DNA of 64,000 bases from Microbacterium ginsengiterrae (GTDB taxonomy: Bacteria; Actinomycetota; Actinomycetes; Actinomycetales; Microbacteriaceae), in the NCBI RefSeq assembly GCF_014205075.1, contig NZ_JACHMU010000001.1:2356001-2420000 (forward strand), in the 5' to 3' direction. The position numbers and the translations under genes are program-made. This document shows, piece by piece, positions 16,701 through 24,757 of the stretch. The notes beneath the pieces were generated by a model, which did not search any database, was not told the DNA's origin, and saw only the letters and a list, made by a program, of their open reading frames with translations. Within the stretch, counting starts at the first letter, position 1. Every line of letters starts with the position of its first letter.

Positions 16701-17432
16701 CTCCGTGAACGACAGCGTGTCGGCCCGCTTGATGCTCGGGACCATCAGCGCGCGCGTGCCGTCCGGCTTGGGCAGATCGATCGCGATGCCGAAGTTCACA
16801 TGCGCCGGGGCCACCACGGAGGGCTTGCCGTCGATCTCGGCGTAGAAGACGTTCTGGCTGGGGAACTCCTTCAGCGTCTGGATCAGGGCCCAGCCGATGA
16901 GGTGCGTGAAGCTCACCTTGCCGCCGCGCGAGCGCGACATGTGGTTGTTGATGACGATGCGGTTGTCGATCAGGAGCTTCGCGGGGATCGTCCGGACGCT
17001 CGTGGCGGTGGGGACCGAGAGGGACTGGTCCATGTTCGCCGCGAGGGTCTTCGTCATGCCGCGCAGCGGGGTGACCTTGTCCTCGTCGGCCGCTTCGCTC
17101 TCGGCGTTGGAGTCCTTCGGCGTCGGCTTGGGCGCCTGTGCGGGGATGGGTGCCTGCTTGGCCGGCTTCGCCGTCGTCCTGGCCACCGGCTGCGTGCCGA
17201 TCACCGGGACGGGTGCCGTGACGGGGTGCGCGTTACCCGCACTGCTCGCCGTGGGGGAGGCGGGAGCAGAGGTACCGGCATCCGGCGTGTACTTCTCGAG
17301 GATCGGCCACCACTCCTTGTCGACGGAATTGCGGTCGGTCTTGAACTGTTCGTACAGCTCCTCGACGAGCCACGAATTGGCTCCGAAATCCCCGTCGTCC
17401 GAACCCCCGACGCCGGCTACCTGGTTGGCCAC
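13746..17432 (-). CDS. kgd: Multifunctional 2-oxoglutarate metabolism enzyme Kgd (E2-like/E1 fusion)
   Basis: A 1228-aa fusion like mycobacterial Kgd and corynebacterial OdhA. Residues 1-50 start with NSWLVEELYEQFKTDRN; an Ala/Pro linker follows. About 120-345 is an E2 succinyltransferase-type domain with STYDHRVIQGAGSGEFLKK near 330. The rest is the thiamine-diphosphate E1 part (LVHGDAAFAGQGVVVETM near 655, YRRRGHNEGDDPSM). It links 2-oxoglutarate to succinyl-CoA or succinate semialdehyde in the TCA cycle. No lipoyl domain is present, as expected for the family. The start is GTG at 17432, preceded by AAAGAGGG. It is divergent from guaB1; a TAGGCT -10 lies at 17513-17518. Confidence 0.95.
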   Translation of the reverse strand: MANQVAGVGGSDDGDFGANSWLVEELYEQFKTDRNSVDKEWWPILEKYTPDAGTSAPASPTASSAGNAHPVTAPVPVIGTQPVARTTAKPAKQAPIPAQAPKPTPKDSNAESEAADEDKVTPLRGMTKTLAANMDQSLSVPTATSVRTIPAKLLIDNRIVINNHMSRSRGGKVSFTHLIGWALIQTLKEFPSQNVFYAEIDGKPSVVAPAHVNFGIAIDLPKPDGTRALMVPSIKRADTLSFTEYLSAYEDLVTRARGNKLTAADFAGTTVSLTNPGGIGTVHSVPRLMKGQGAIIGAGALEYPAEFQGASPKTLAELGIGKTITLTSTYDHRVIQGAGSGEFLKKVHELLIGQRGFYDEVFAALRIPYAPIRWNPDIAVDLAERVDKQSRVQELINSYRVRGHLMADIDPLEYVQRSHPDLEIESHGLTFWDLDREFVTGGFGGKRVMKLRDILGVLRDSYCRTLGIEYMHIQDPEQRRWFQEKLEVKYQKPGHDEQLRVLRKLNEAEAFETFLQTKFVGQKRFSLEGGESLIPLLDEILQGAATSGLDGAAIGMAHRGRLNVLTNIAGKTYGQVFREFEGTQMPGNERGSGDVKYHLGTEGTFVADDGSELPVYLAANPSHLETVDGVLEGIVRAKQDRKPIGTFSWLPILVHGDAAFAGQGVVVETMQMSQLRGYRTGGTVHVVVNNQVGFTTTPTDARTSVYATDVAKTIQAPVFHVNGDDPESVIHVAQLAFEYRERFHRDVVIDLVCYRRRGHNEGDDPSMTQPLMTDLIQAKRSVRKLYTEALVGRGDITEEEYEQAKDDFQSRLEVAFAETHAAETGATPIAPDLSPVDEIVGEPDVTGVSSEVIALIGEAFANKPEGFSVHPKIQQLLDKRVEMTRNGGIDWGFGELLAFGSLLAEGTTVRLAGQDSRRGTFVQRHAVMHDRTNGQEWLPLSNLSEKQGRFFVYDSLLSEYAAMGYEYGYSVEAPEALVLWEAQFGDFANTAQAVIDEYVSSAEQKWGQQSGVTLLLPHGYEGQGPDHSSARIERFLQLCAQDNMIVARPSTPASYFHLLRRQAYARPRKPLIVFTPKAMLRLRGATSSVEDFTQGKFEPIVDDNRGLDRDAVTRVLIHSGKIHWDLRNELDKNPNPQIALVRLEQLYPTPMDSLKKIAASYPNAELFWVQDEPENQGAWPFLALEFDKVRDRGVTVIARAASASPATGSSKVHAAQQADLLSRALTLS

Positions 17433-17587
17433 TCGTTATCGCCCTCTTTCATCGCTGAAGCTGTGTTCGCACGCGAGTTCGGGAATCCCCGGGTCCGCGC
17501 ATACTGACATCTAGCCTAACCTGTTCCACGACCTCCGCAGGCGACTGGACCCGCCCGAATCACGGCGCGAAAAGATACCGTTGGACC

Positions 17588-19042
17588 ATGAAGTTCCTCA
17601 GCGAGCAGCCTGACGTGGATCTCACCTACTCCGACGTCTTCCTGGTGCCGCGTCGGTCCGGCATCTCGAGTCGTCTCGAGGTCGATCTCTCGCCCCAGGA
17701 CGGCACAGGGGCGACCATCCCTCTCGTCGCCGCGAACATGAACTCGGTCACCGGTCCGCGGCTGGCGGCCGTCCTCGCCCGGCGCGGTGGACTGGGCATC
17801 CTCCCGCAGGACATGCCGCTTCAGGAGCTCGACGCCGCCATCCGCGCGGTCAAGGCGCAGCCGGTGTCCTGGGACACCCCACTGGTGCTCTCGCCGTCGG
17901 CCACCGTCGCCGACGCGCTCCGCCTCATCCCTCCGGTCGCCGGACACGGTTTCGTCGTGGCGAGCGGGAGCGGCCGGATCGAGGTGTCCGACATCCTCGG
18001 CGTCCTCCCGGCGACGCGGCTGGCGCGGGCGCTGCCCGACGCGCAGCTGGGCGACCTCGTCCACTCCGGCACCCCGGCGCTCGACGCAGAGGACGTCTCC
18101 GACGCCCGCGCCGCGTTCGACGTCATCACCGAGACGGGCGCGGACCTGGTCACCGTGGTCGACCACGGGCATCTCGTCGGGACGCTGAGCGCGCGCAGTG
18201 CCCTCCGTTCCACGCTCTACCGCCCCGCTGTCGACACCGATGGCCGACTGGCGGTCGGCGCGGCGATCGGCATCAACGGAGACGTCGCGGCGAAGGCCAC
18301 TGCTCTCGCCGCCGCCGGTGTCGACGTCCTGGTGATCGACACCGCCCACGGACATCAGGAGGGGATGCTCCGTGCGCTCGCCGCGGTCGCCGCCCTGGAC
18401 CTCGGCATCCCGCTCGTGGCGGGCAACATCGTCACGGCGGACGGTGTGACCGATCTCGTCGACGCCGGAGCCTCCATCCTCAAGGTCGGCGTCGGGCCCG
18501 GGGCCATGTGCACGACCCGGATGATGACCGCTGTCGGGCGACCGCAGTTCTCGGCGGTGCTGGAGACCGCGGAGGCGGCGAGCGCCGCCGGAGCGCACGT
18601 GTGGGCCGATGGGGGCGTCCGCTACCCCCGTGATGTGGCGCTCGCCCTCGCCGCCGGTGCCGCCTCGGTCATGATCGGGTCCTGGTTCGCCGGCACGGTG
18701 GAGGCACCGGGAGAACTGCACACGGATCCGGACGGTCGCGTCTTCAAGGAATCCTGGGGCATGGCGTCGACCAAGGCCGTGCAGGCGCGCTTCGGGCGAC
18801 TGGACGCGTACGAACGCGCGCGCAAGGAGCTGTTCGCGGAGGGCATCTCGTCCTCGAAGATCTACCTCGATCCGCTGCGCCCTGGGCTCGAGGATCTGCT
18901 CGACATGATCACTTCGGGAGTGCGCTCGTCCTTCACGTACGCCGGTGCCGCCACTGTCGCGCAGTTCCACGAGCGGGCCCTCGTCGGCCGCCAGTCGGCT
19001 GCGGGGTATGAAGAGGGCAAGGCCCTGCCCGTGAGCTGGTGA
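17588..19042 (+). CDS. guaB1: GuaB1 (IMPDH-related, GMP reductase type) with CBS domains
   Basis: A 484-aa member of the IMPDH/GMPR family. The barrel opens with LTYSDVFLVPRRSGISSR; two CBS motifs are inserted at about 95-205; then comes the substrate loop ILKVGVGPGAMCTTRMMT with the catalytic cysteine, and HVWADGGVRYPRDVALALAA. It lacks features of the true GuaB2 dehydrogenase and matches GuaB1, shown in mycobacteria to be a GMP reductase controlled through its CBS domains. TACCGT lies 6 nt before the ATG (leaderless). Two CNNM/CorC genes follow, the same order as M. tuberculosis Rv1843c-Rv1842c-Rv1841c. Confidence 0.88.
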   Translation: MKFLSEQPDVDLTYSDVFLVPRRSGISSRLEVDLSPQDGTGATIPLVAANMNSVTGPRLAAVLARRGGLGILPQDMPLQELDAAIRAVKAQPVSWDTPLVLSPSATVADALRLIPPVAGHGFVVASGSGRIEVSDILGVLPATRLARALPDAQLGDLVHSGTPALDAEDVSDARAAFDVITETGADLVTVVDHGHLVGTLSARSALRSTLYRPAVDTDGRLAVGAAIGINGDVAAKATALAAAGVDVLVIDTAHGHQEGMLRALAAVAALDLGIPLVAGNIVTADGVTDLVDAGASILKVGVGPGAMCTTRMMTAVGRPQFSAVLETAEAASAAGAHVWADGGVRYPRDVALALAAGAASVMIGSWFAGTVEAPGELHTDPDGRVFKESWGMASTKAVQARFGRLDAYERARKELFAEGISSSKIYLDPLRPGLEDLLDMITSGVRSSFTYAGAATVAQFHERALVGRQSAAGYEEGKALPVSW

Positions 19043-19091
19043 CCTGACGGCACTCTCAGCGAAAACAAGGACCTCGCCCCGCACGATTCGC

Positions 19092-19097
19092 TAGAAT
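19092..19097 (+). promoter_or_regulatory. -10 element of the CNNM leader ORF, within a small dyad
   Basis: TAGAAT is placed 9 nt before the leader-ORF ATG (19107). It overlaps a short inverted repeat, GATTC (19085-19089) and GAATC (19094-19098), that could be an operator. No clear -35 is seen. Confidence 0.5.
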
Positions 19098-19106
19098 CTA
19101 TCCACC

Positions 19107-19178
19107 ATGGACGACCCTCCCAGTTGTAGTACATCGCCCCACCGCCCGCGCTTCCACTCCGAGGAGGGGAGCGTCTGA
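19107..19178 (+). CDS. Leader peptide ORF (23 aa) coupled to the CNNM gene
   Basis: A 23-codon ORF beginning M-D-D-P-P-S-C-S-T-S. The ATG is about 9 nt after TAGAAT with no ribosome site, so a leaderless message is likely. Its stop overlaps the downstream ATG as TGATG, and codons 18-21 contain the GAGGAGGGG ribosome site for the CNNM gene. Acidic and proline residues directly after Met recall the E. coli MgtL leader (MEPDP), where such residues destabilise ribosomes at low magnesium. CNNM/CorC proteins move magnesium, so a sensing role is attractive. This is inference; the ORF is short and could be fortuitous. Confidence 0.5.
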   Translation: MDDPPSCSTSPHRPRFHSEEGSV

Positions 19179-20497
19179 TGGATTACGTCATGTTGGGCGT
19201 GGGGCTCCTGCTCACGGTGGGGACGGGGTTGTTCGTCGCCAGCGAGTTCGCGCTCGTCAACCTGGACCGCGCTGAACTCGAAGCCCGCCAGGCGCGAGGC
19301 GAGACCCGGTTGTCGCTGACGATCGGCGCGCTGAAGCACACCTCGACGCATCTGTCCTCCGCGCAGCTCGGCATCACGCTGACGACGCTGCTGACCGGTT
19401 ACACGATGGAGCCGGCGCTGTCGAACCTGCTGAGCCCCGTGCTGACCTCGTGGGGGCTCGCAGAGGGCGCGGTGCGTCCGATCGCCACCGTCGTGGCGAT
19501 GGTCGTCGCGACGGTGCTGTCGATGATCCTCGGCGAGCTCGTCCCCAAGAACTTCGCACTGGCGCTGCCCCGCGCGACGGCCAAGTTCGTCGTGCCCTTC
19601 CAGGTGGCGTTCACGACCGTGTTCCGCCCCGCCGTCCTGCTGCTCAACGGCAGTGCCAACGGGGTGCTGCGCTCCGTGGGGATCGAGCCCAAGGAGGAGC
19701 TCTCCGGCGCCAGAACGGCCGAGGAGCTCTCCTCCCTCGTCCGCCGCTCCGCCAGCGCCGGCGTCCTCGAGGCGGACACGGCCTCCCTCCTCGATCGCAC
19801 ACTGACCTTCTCCCGTCTGTCGGCGGACGACGTGATGACGCCGCGGCCGAGCATGCACGCCATCGCCGCCGGCGACTCCGCCGAGGACGTCATCCAGCTC
19901 GCCCGCCGCACCGGCCACAGCCGCTTCCCCGTCTTCGGGGAGGACCTCGACGACATCACGGGCGTCGTGCACCTGAAGGCTGCCGTGTCGGTGCCGCGCG
20001 AGCGTCGTGCCGAGGTTCCGGCCGGGGCCCTGGCCACCGACGCGCTGCGCGTCCCGGAGACGGTCCACCTGGACGTGCTGATCTCCGAGCTGCGCGCCAA
20101 GGGCTATCAGCTCGCGATCGTCGTGGACGAGTACGGCGGCACCGCCGGCATCGTCACCCTGGAGGACCTCGTGGAGGAGATCGTCGGGGAGGTCTCGGAC
20201 GAGCACGACCGCAGCAGGGCGGGCATCGTGCGCGGCAAGGGATCCATCACCTTCCCCGGCGAGCTGCGACCCGACGAGCTGCGCAGCCGCGCGGGGGTCC
20301 TCGTCCCGGAGGGGGACGTCTACGACACCGTCGGCGGCTACATCATGAGCGTCCTCGAGCGGGTGCCGACCACCGGTGACGAGGTCACACTCGACTCCGG
20401 TGCGCTGCAGGTCGTCCGCATGGACGGCCGACGCATCGATCGGGTGAGGTACACCCCGTCCCCGGTGGATGCTCCGACCGAGGAGGTGACCCGATGA
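19178..20497 (+). CDS. CNNM/CorC-type (HlyC domain) membrane protein, first of pair
   Basis: A 439-aa protein. A DUF21/CNNM transmembrane domain (about 1-190, three to four helices, with [20 protein letters not shown] and [15 protein letters not shown]) is followed by two CBS domains ([11 protein letters not shown] and [20 protein letters not shown]) and a CorC_HlyC domain (about 350-430). Bacterial relatives export or balance magnesium or cobalt. The ATG at 19178 overlaps the stop of the leader ORF (TGATG) and has GAGGAGGGGA upstream. Its end overlaps the next CNNM gene by ATGA, so the two are probably subunits or functional partners. Confidence 0.9.
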   Translation: MDYVMLGVGLLLTVGTGLFVASEFALVNLDRAELEARQARGETRLSLTIGALKHTSTHLSSAQLGITLTTLLTGYTMEPALSNLLSPVLTSWGLAEGAVRPIATVVAMVVATVLSMILGELVPKNFALALPRATAKFVVPFQVAFTTVFRPAVLLLNGSANGVLRSVGIEPKEELSGARTAEELSSLVRRSASAGVLEADTASLLDRTLTFSRLSADDVMTPRPSMHAIAAGDSAEDVIQLARRTGHSRFPVFGEDLDDITGVVHLKAAVSVPRERRAEVPAGALATDALRVPETVHLDVLISELRAKGYQLAIVVDEYGGTAGIVTLEDLVEEIVGEVSDEHDRSRAGIVRGKGSITFPGELRPDELRSRAGVLVPEGDVYDTVGGYIMSVLERVPTTGDEVTLDSGALQVVRMDGRRIDRVRYTPSPVDAPTEEVTR

Positions 20498-21555
20498 ACG
20501 ACTGGATGGGAATCGTCTGGCTCGTGATCCTGCTGGTCGCGAACGCGTTCTTCGTCGGTGCCGAGTTCGCCGTCATCTCCGCTCGGCGTTCGCAGATCGA
20601 ACCACGCGCGGAGCAGGGCTCCCGTGCGGCGAAGACCGCGCTGTTCGCGATGGAGCACGCGACGCTCATGCTCGCGACCTCGCAGCTGGGCATCACGATC
20701 TGCTCGCTGCTGATCCTCAACGTCTCCGAACCCGCCATCCACCACCTGCTCGGCGTTCCGATGCACGCTCTCGGCTGGCCAGACGCGGTCGTCGACATCA
20801 CCGGATTCGTCGTCGCGCTCGTCCTGGTGTCGTACCTGCACGTCGTGTTCGGCGAGATGGTGCCGAAGAACCTCGCGTTCTCGGTCCCTGACCGCGCCGT
20901 GCTGATCCTCGCCCCGCCGCTCGTGTGGGTGTCGAAGGTGTTCCACCCGGTGATCTGGGTGCTCAACGCCGCCGCCAACAGTGTGCTCCGGCTGTTCCGC
21001 GTCGAGCCGAAGAACGAGGCGGCGTCCACGTTCACGATCGACGAGGTGGCGACGATCGTCGACCAGTCCCGCAGGGAGGGTGTGCTGGCGGACACCTCCG
21101 GCGCCGTGGCCAAGGCTGTCGAGTTCACCGACAAGAAGGCGCGCGACGTGGCGGTCGCGCTCGGCGACCTGGTGACGCTGCCGCAGTCGACGACTCCGGA
21201 CGACATCGAACGCGCCGTCGCCCGCTACGGATTCTCGCGGTACGTGATCGTCGACGACGATGGTGCCCCGGCGGGCTACGTCCACCTCAAGGACATCTTG
21301 CGTGCGGCGGAGGGTGAGGACGCGGCGGCCAAGACCGTCGTGCCGATCCCCGCCAAGCGCATCCACCACATGGTGCCGGTCCAGGAGGACACCGACCTCG
21401 AGGACGCCCTCGCGCTCATGCGGCGCGCCGGGCGCCACCTGGCGAGGGTGCGCGACGGACGAGGCGAGACCACGGCCGTGCTGTTCCTGGAGGACATCCT
21501 CGAAGAGCTCGTCGGCGAGGTGCAGGACGCCACGCGCCGCGTGCACGGACGGTAG
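20494..21555 (+). CDS. CNNM/CorC-type membrane protein, second of pair
   Basis: A 353-aa paralogue of the preceding protein with the DUF21 domain (VANAFFVGAEFAVISARRSQ, ATSQLGITICSLLILNVSEP, HVVFGEMVPKNLAFSVP) and a CBS pair ending FLEDILEELVGEVQD. It lacks the C-terminal CorC_HlyC domain of its partner. Translation is coupled by the ATGA overlap. The two-gene arrangement after guaB1 matches Rv1842c-Rv1841c of M. tuberculosis. A role in divalent-metal efflux or homeostasis is inferred from the family. Confidence 0.88.
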   Translation: MNDWMGIVWLVILLVANAFFVGAEFAVISARRSQIEPRAEQGSRAAKTALFAMEHATLMLATSQLGITICSLLILNVSEPAIHHLLGVPMHALGWPDAVVDITGFVVALVLVSYLHVVFGEMVPKNLAFSVPDRAVLILAPPLVWVSKVFHPVIWVLNAAANSVLRLFRVEPKNEAASTFTIDEVATIVDQSRREGVLADTSGAVAKAVEFTDKKARDVAVALGDLVTLPQSTTPDDIERAVARYGFSRYVIVDDDGAPAGYVHLKDILRAAEGEDAAAKTVVPIPAKRIHHMVPVQEDTDLEDALALMRRAGRHLARVRDGRGETTAVLFLEDILEELVGEVQDATRRVHGR

Positions 21556-21573
21556 GCGCTCGGTCGCCGCAGA

Positions 21574-22641
21574 TCAGCGCCAGCGAGCGCGCTCGTACTG
21601 CGGCGGCCAGGCCACCTCCACGCCGAGCTCGTGCGCGGCGCGAAGGCCGAAGTGCGGATCGCGCAGCCACTCCCGGCCGGCGAACACGGCGTCGGCCGCG
21701 CCGTCGGCGATCACCTGTTCGGCCTGGGCCGCCGCGGTGATGAGCCCGACCGCGCTCACCGGGATGCGTCCACCTCGACGGACGGTCTCCGCGAGCGGCA
21801 CCTGATACCCGGGGTGCACGTCGATCTGCTGGTGCGCGACCAGGCCGCCGCTGGAGACGTCGATGAAATCGGCGCCGTGCCCGATCGCCCACTCGCCGAC
21901 GGTGGCGGCCTCGGTCGCGGTGAATCCGCCGTCGGCGTGATCGGTGGCAGAGATCCGCACGAACAGCGGCATCTCGTCGCCGGCGATGGCCCGGACGACA
22001 TCGATGATCCGGAGCAGCAGACGCGTGCGGTTCTCCAGCGAACCGCCGTACTCGTCCGTTCGCCGGTTCGACAGCGGAGAGAGGAACTGGTGCAGCAGGT
22101 AACCGTGCGCGCCGTGCAGCTCGAGGACGTCGAAGCCCGCATCGATCGCGCGACGCGCGGCAGAGGCGAAGCCGTCCACGATCCGCTCGATGCCCGCGGC
22201 ATCCACGCCGAGCGGCTCGGCGAAGCCGTCGAATGCGACGGCCGACGGGGCCACCGTCTGCCAGCCGCCGTCGGACTCGGGAACGGAACCCCGCTGCGCG
22301 GCCCACGGCCACCAGGTCGACGCCTTCCGACCCGCGTGAGCGAGCTGGATGCCGGCGAGTCCGCCGCGATCGTGCACGGCCTGCACGATCGGCGCCCAGG
22401 CGTCGCGCTGCTCATCGCTCCAGATGCCGGCGTCGCGGGGTGTGATGCGTCCTTCGGGGACCACGGCTGTCGCCTCGGCGACGATGAGCCCGGCACCCCC
22501 GTCGGCGAACTGCGTCAGATGCGTGCGGTGCCAGTCCTGCACGATGCCGTCCACGGCGCTGTACATGCACATGGGGGAGACCCAGAGGCGGTTCGGGAAG
22601 GTGACGGAGCGGATGCGGAGGGAGGAGAACAGATGACTCAC
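21574..22641 (-). CDS. namA: Old yellow enzyme, NamA/YqjM-type NADPH dehydrogenase
   Basis: A 355-aa FMN ene-reductase. MSHLFSSLRIRSVTFPNRLW begins the barrel; SPMCMYSAVDGIVQDWH holds the YqjM-type Cys/Tyr pair; HGAHGYLLHQFLSPLSNRR is the family signature, followed by TDEYGGSLENRTRLLL and FVRISATDHADGG. These enzymes reduce alpha,beta-unsaturated carbonyls, quinones or nitro compounds. The start is GTG at 22641, chosen from the N-terminal alignment with YqjM. It is convergent with the CNNM pair and divergent from nnrD across 51 bp. Confidence 0.92.
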   Translation of the reverse strand: MSHLFSSLRIRSVTFPNRLWVSPMCMYSAVDGIVQDWHRTHLTQFADGGAGLIVAEATAVVPEGRITPRDAGIWSDEQRDAWAPIVQAVHDRGGLAGIQLAHAGRKASTWWPWAAQRGSVPESDGGWQTVAPSAVAFDGFAEPLGVDAAGIERIVDGFASAARRAIDAGFDVLELHGAHGYLLHQFLSPLSNRRTDEYGGSLENRTRLLLRIIDVVRAIAGDEMPLFVRISATDHADGGFTATEAATVGEWAIGHGADFIDVSSGGLVAHQQIDVHPGYQVPLAETVRRGGRIPVSAVGLITAAAQAEQVIADGAADAVFAGREWLRDPHFGLRAAHELGVEVAWPPQYERARWR

Positions 22642-22692
22642 TCTTCGACCGTAGTACCGCTGAGCGGACCGGGGCGCGCTAGCGTTGATCCC

Positions 22693-23529
22693 ATGATCGA
22701 CGCCCGCGAGTGGTCCCGCTCCGACACGATCGCGCTGCTCCGGGTCCCGACCGCTGAGGACGACAAGTACTCCAGGGGAGTGGTCGCGCTCCGCACCGGG
22801 TCCAGCGCGTACCCCGGTGCCGCCGTGCTCGGCGTCGAGGCCGCGTGGCGCACCGGTGCGGGGTTCGTCCGCTTCGTCGGTGAGGGGCGCGCCGCGGACG
22901 CCGTGATCGCACGCCGCCCGGAGACCGTCGCCGCCCTCGACGTCGGCAGCACCCGCGTCGACGCGTGGGTGATCGGTTCCGGAACGAATCCTGTGCACCG
23001 CCCGTGGGAGGAGGAGCGCGCGCTCCGCGAGATCCTCGCCGGCACGGCTCCCGTCATCGTCGACGCCGGGGCGCTCGATCTCGCACGCACCGCCTCAGCG
23101 CCGCTCGTGGTCACGCCGCACGCGGGAGAGTTCGCGCGTCTGCGAGCAGGACTGGACCTCGACCCCGACGGCACGGGCGACCGCGCGGACGACGCCGCCG
23201 AGGTCGCGGCGGCGCTCGGCGCGACGGTCCTGCTCAAGGGGGCGACGAGCATCGTCGCCGCCCCTGACGGCGACGTCGTCGCGGTGTCCGCTGCCCCTGG
23301 GTGGCTCGCGACCGCGGGGGCAGGGGACGTGCTGGCCGGGATGCTGGGCGCGCTCGCCGCAGGCAACCGTGAGGCCCGCCCGGCGGACACGGCAGCCGCT
23401 GCCGCCTGGCTGCACGGATACGCGGCGGCACGGGCCGCCGGCGCCACGGGAGGCAGGACCGGACACCCCATCGTCGCCCTCGACGTCGCCGAGTCGATCC
23501 CGGCCGCGATCGAAGACCTGCTGTCGTGA
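22693..23529 (+). CDS. nnrD: ADP-dependent NAD(P)H-hydrate dehydratase NnrD
   Basis: A 278-aa ribokinase-fold enzyme that repairs hydrated NAD(P)H using ADP. Motifs: RGVVALRTGSSAYPGAAVLG at the N-terminus, VIGSGTNPV, VVTPHAGEFARL, TVLLKGATSIVAAPDG, and the catalytic loop TAGAGDVLAGMLGALAAGN. The YjeF-N epimerase domain often fused to it is absent. TAGCGT lies 7 nt before the ATG at 22693 (leaderless). The next gene starts within its stop (GTGA). Confidence 0.92.
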   Translation: MIDAREWSRSDTIALLRVPTAEDDKYSRGVVALRTGSSAYPGAAVLGVEAAWRTGAGFVRFVGEGRAADAVIARRPETVAALDVGSTRVDAWVIGSGTNPVHRPWEEERALREILAGTAPVIVDAGALDLARTASAPLVVTPHAGEFARLRAGLDLDPDGTGDRADDAAEVAAALGATVLLKGATSIVAAPDGDVVAVSAAPGWLATAGAGDVLAGMLGALAAGNREARPADTAAAAAWLHGYAAARAAGATGGRTGHPIVALDVAESIPAAIEDLLS

Positions 23530-24749
23530 AGGCTCGCGTCGTCGGCCTGTGGGCCGCGTTCCTCGCCGTGCACGTGCTCGTCGCCTGGCTCGGGTGGGTC
23601 TACCCGGCACAGCCCATGGGCGACGTCACCCTCGTCTATCAGCCGTGGTCCCAGGCGGCCCTCGCCGGCGAGGCGATCGTCGGCGTCACCGAGTCATGGG
23701 TGTACCCGCAACCGGCGATCATCCCCATGCTGCTCACCCAGATCGTCGCCTGGCCCCTGACCGGAGTGGTCGGGTCGGCCGGGGCGTATCTGATCGGATG
23801 GGCGATCCTCGTCACCGCGCTCGACGCCGTCGGCTTCGGCGTCCTCGTCGGACGGACGGGGACGGCGGCGCGCCGCTCCGCCGGCTGGTTCTGGACGGCA
23901 GCGCTCCTGCTGCTCGGGCCCATCGGGATGTACCGCATCGACGCGGTGACGGTGCCGCTGGCGGTGATCGGCGGGTGCTGGCTCGTCAAGCGCCCGGCCA
24001 CGGCAGCGGTCGTGCTCGCGGTCGCCGCCTGGATCAAGATCTGGCCCGGCGCGCTCATCGTCGCCGCCGTGACCGCCGCACGGACGCGGGGACGCATCCT
24101 CCTGGCCTTCCTCGGCGTGAGCGGCGTGGTCATCCTCCTGCTCTCCGTGCTCGGCGCCGGCGAGCACCTGTTCGGATTCGTGACCGAGCAGACGGGCCGT
24201 GGGCTGCAGATCGAAGCGGTCGCCGCGACACCGTTCATGTGGATGGCAGCAGCCGGCGCGGCGACAGTCGAGTACAGCTTCGAGATCCTCACCTTCCAGA
24301 TCGATGCGCCCGGCGTCGATCTGCTCGCCGCCGTCCTGACGCCGCTGATGGCCGTCGCCGGTCTCGCCGTCGTCGTCCTCGGCGCCGTCAAGGCCGTGCG
24401 CGGCGCATCGTTCCCGCGGCTGCTCCCACCCCTGGCGATGGCGATCGTCGTCGTGCTGATCGTGACCAACAAGGTCGGATCGCCCCAGTTCCAGACCTGG
24501 CTCATCGCTCCGGTCGTCCTGTGGATCCTGTTCGACCGCACGAGATCCGGCGCCCCTGCCGCCGTCGTGCTCGCCCTGTGCGGGCTCACGTGCCTGGTCT
24601 ATCCGCTCACCTACGACGCACTGCTGCGCGCGGAGCTCCTCCCCGTGCTCGTGCTCACCGCGCGCAACGCTCTCCTGATCGTCCTGCTCGTTCTCGCCGT
24701 CCGAGCGCTGCTTCGCGTCCCCGCCGTCCGATCATCGAAGAGAAAATGA
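23526..24749 (+). CDS. Polytopic membrane protein, GT87-type glycosyltransferase
   Basis: A 407-aa integral membrane protein with about ten to eleven helices. An early acidic loop (YPAQPMGDVTLVYQPWSQAA) precedes the second helix; WIKIWPGALIVAAVTAARTR and NKVGSPQFQTWLIAPVVLWI match the DUF2029/GT87 family of polyprenyl-phosphate-mannose-dependent mannosyltransferases. An envelope glycolipid or polysaccharide role is inferred. The GTG at 23526 overlaps the nnrD stop, so it is coupled to an unrelated enzyme. Confidence 0.7.
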   Translation: MKARVVGLWAAFLAVHVLVAWLGWVYPAQPMGDVTLVYQPWSQAALAGEAIVGVTESWVYPQPAIIPMLLTQIVAWPLTGVVGSAGAYLIGWAILVTALDAVGFGVLVGRTGTAARRSAGWFWTAALLLLGPIGMYRIDAVTVPLAVIGGCWLVKRPATAAVVLAVAAWIKIWPGALIVAAVTAARTRGRILLAFLGVSGVVILLLSVLGAGEHLFGFVTEQTGRGLQIEAVAATPFMWMAAAGAATVEYSFEILTFQIDAPGVDLLAAVLTPLMAVAGLAVVVLGAVKAVRGASFPRLLPPLAMAIVVVLIVTNKVGSPQFQTWLIAPVVLWILFDRTRSGAPAAVVLALCGLTCLVYPLTYDALLRAELLPVLVLTARNALLIVLLVLAVRALLRVPAVRSSKRK

Positions 24750-24757
24750 GGTAGACC

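Noticed and set aside
13365..17507. A 1380-codon open frame on the plus strand opposite kgd
   Set aside because: It lacks recognisable motifs, is rich in Arg/Val/Leu as expected for the antisense of a GC-rich gene, and kgd on the other strand has full catalytic motifs.
21631..22692. Long N-terminal extension of the nnrD frame
   Set aside because: It is antisense to the old yellow enzyme gene; NnrD homology begins at ATG 22693.
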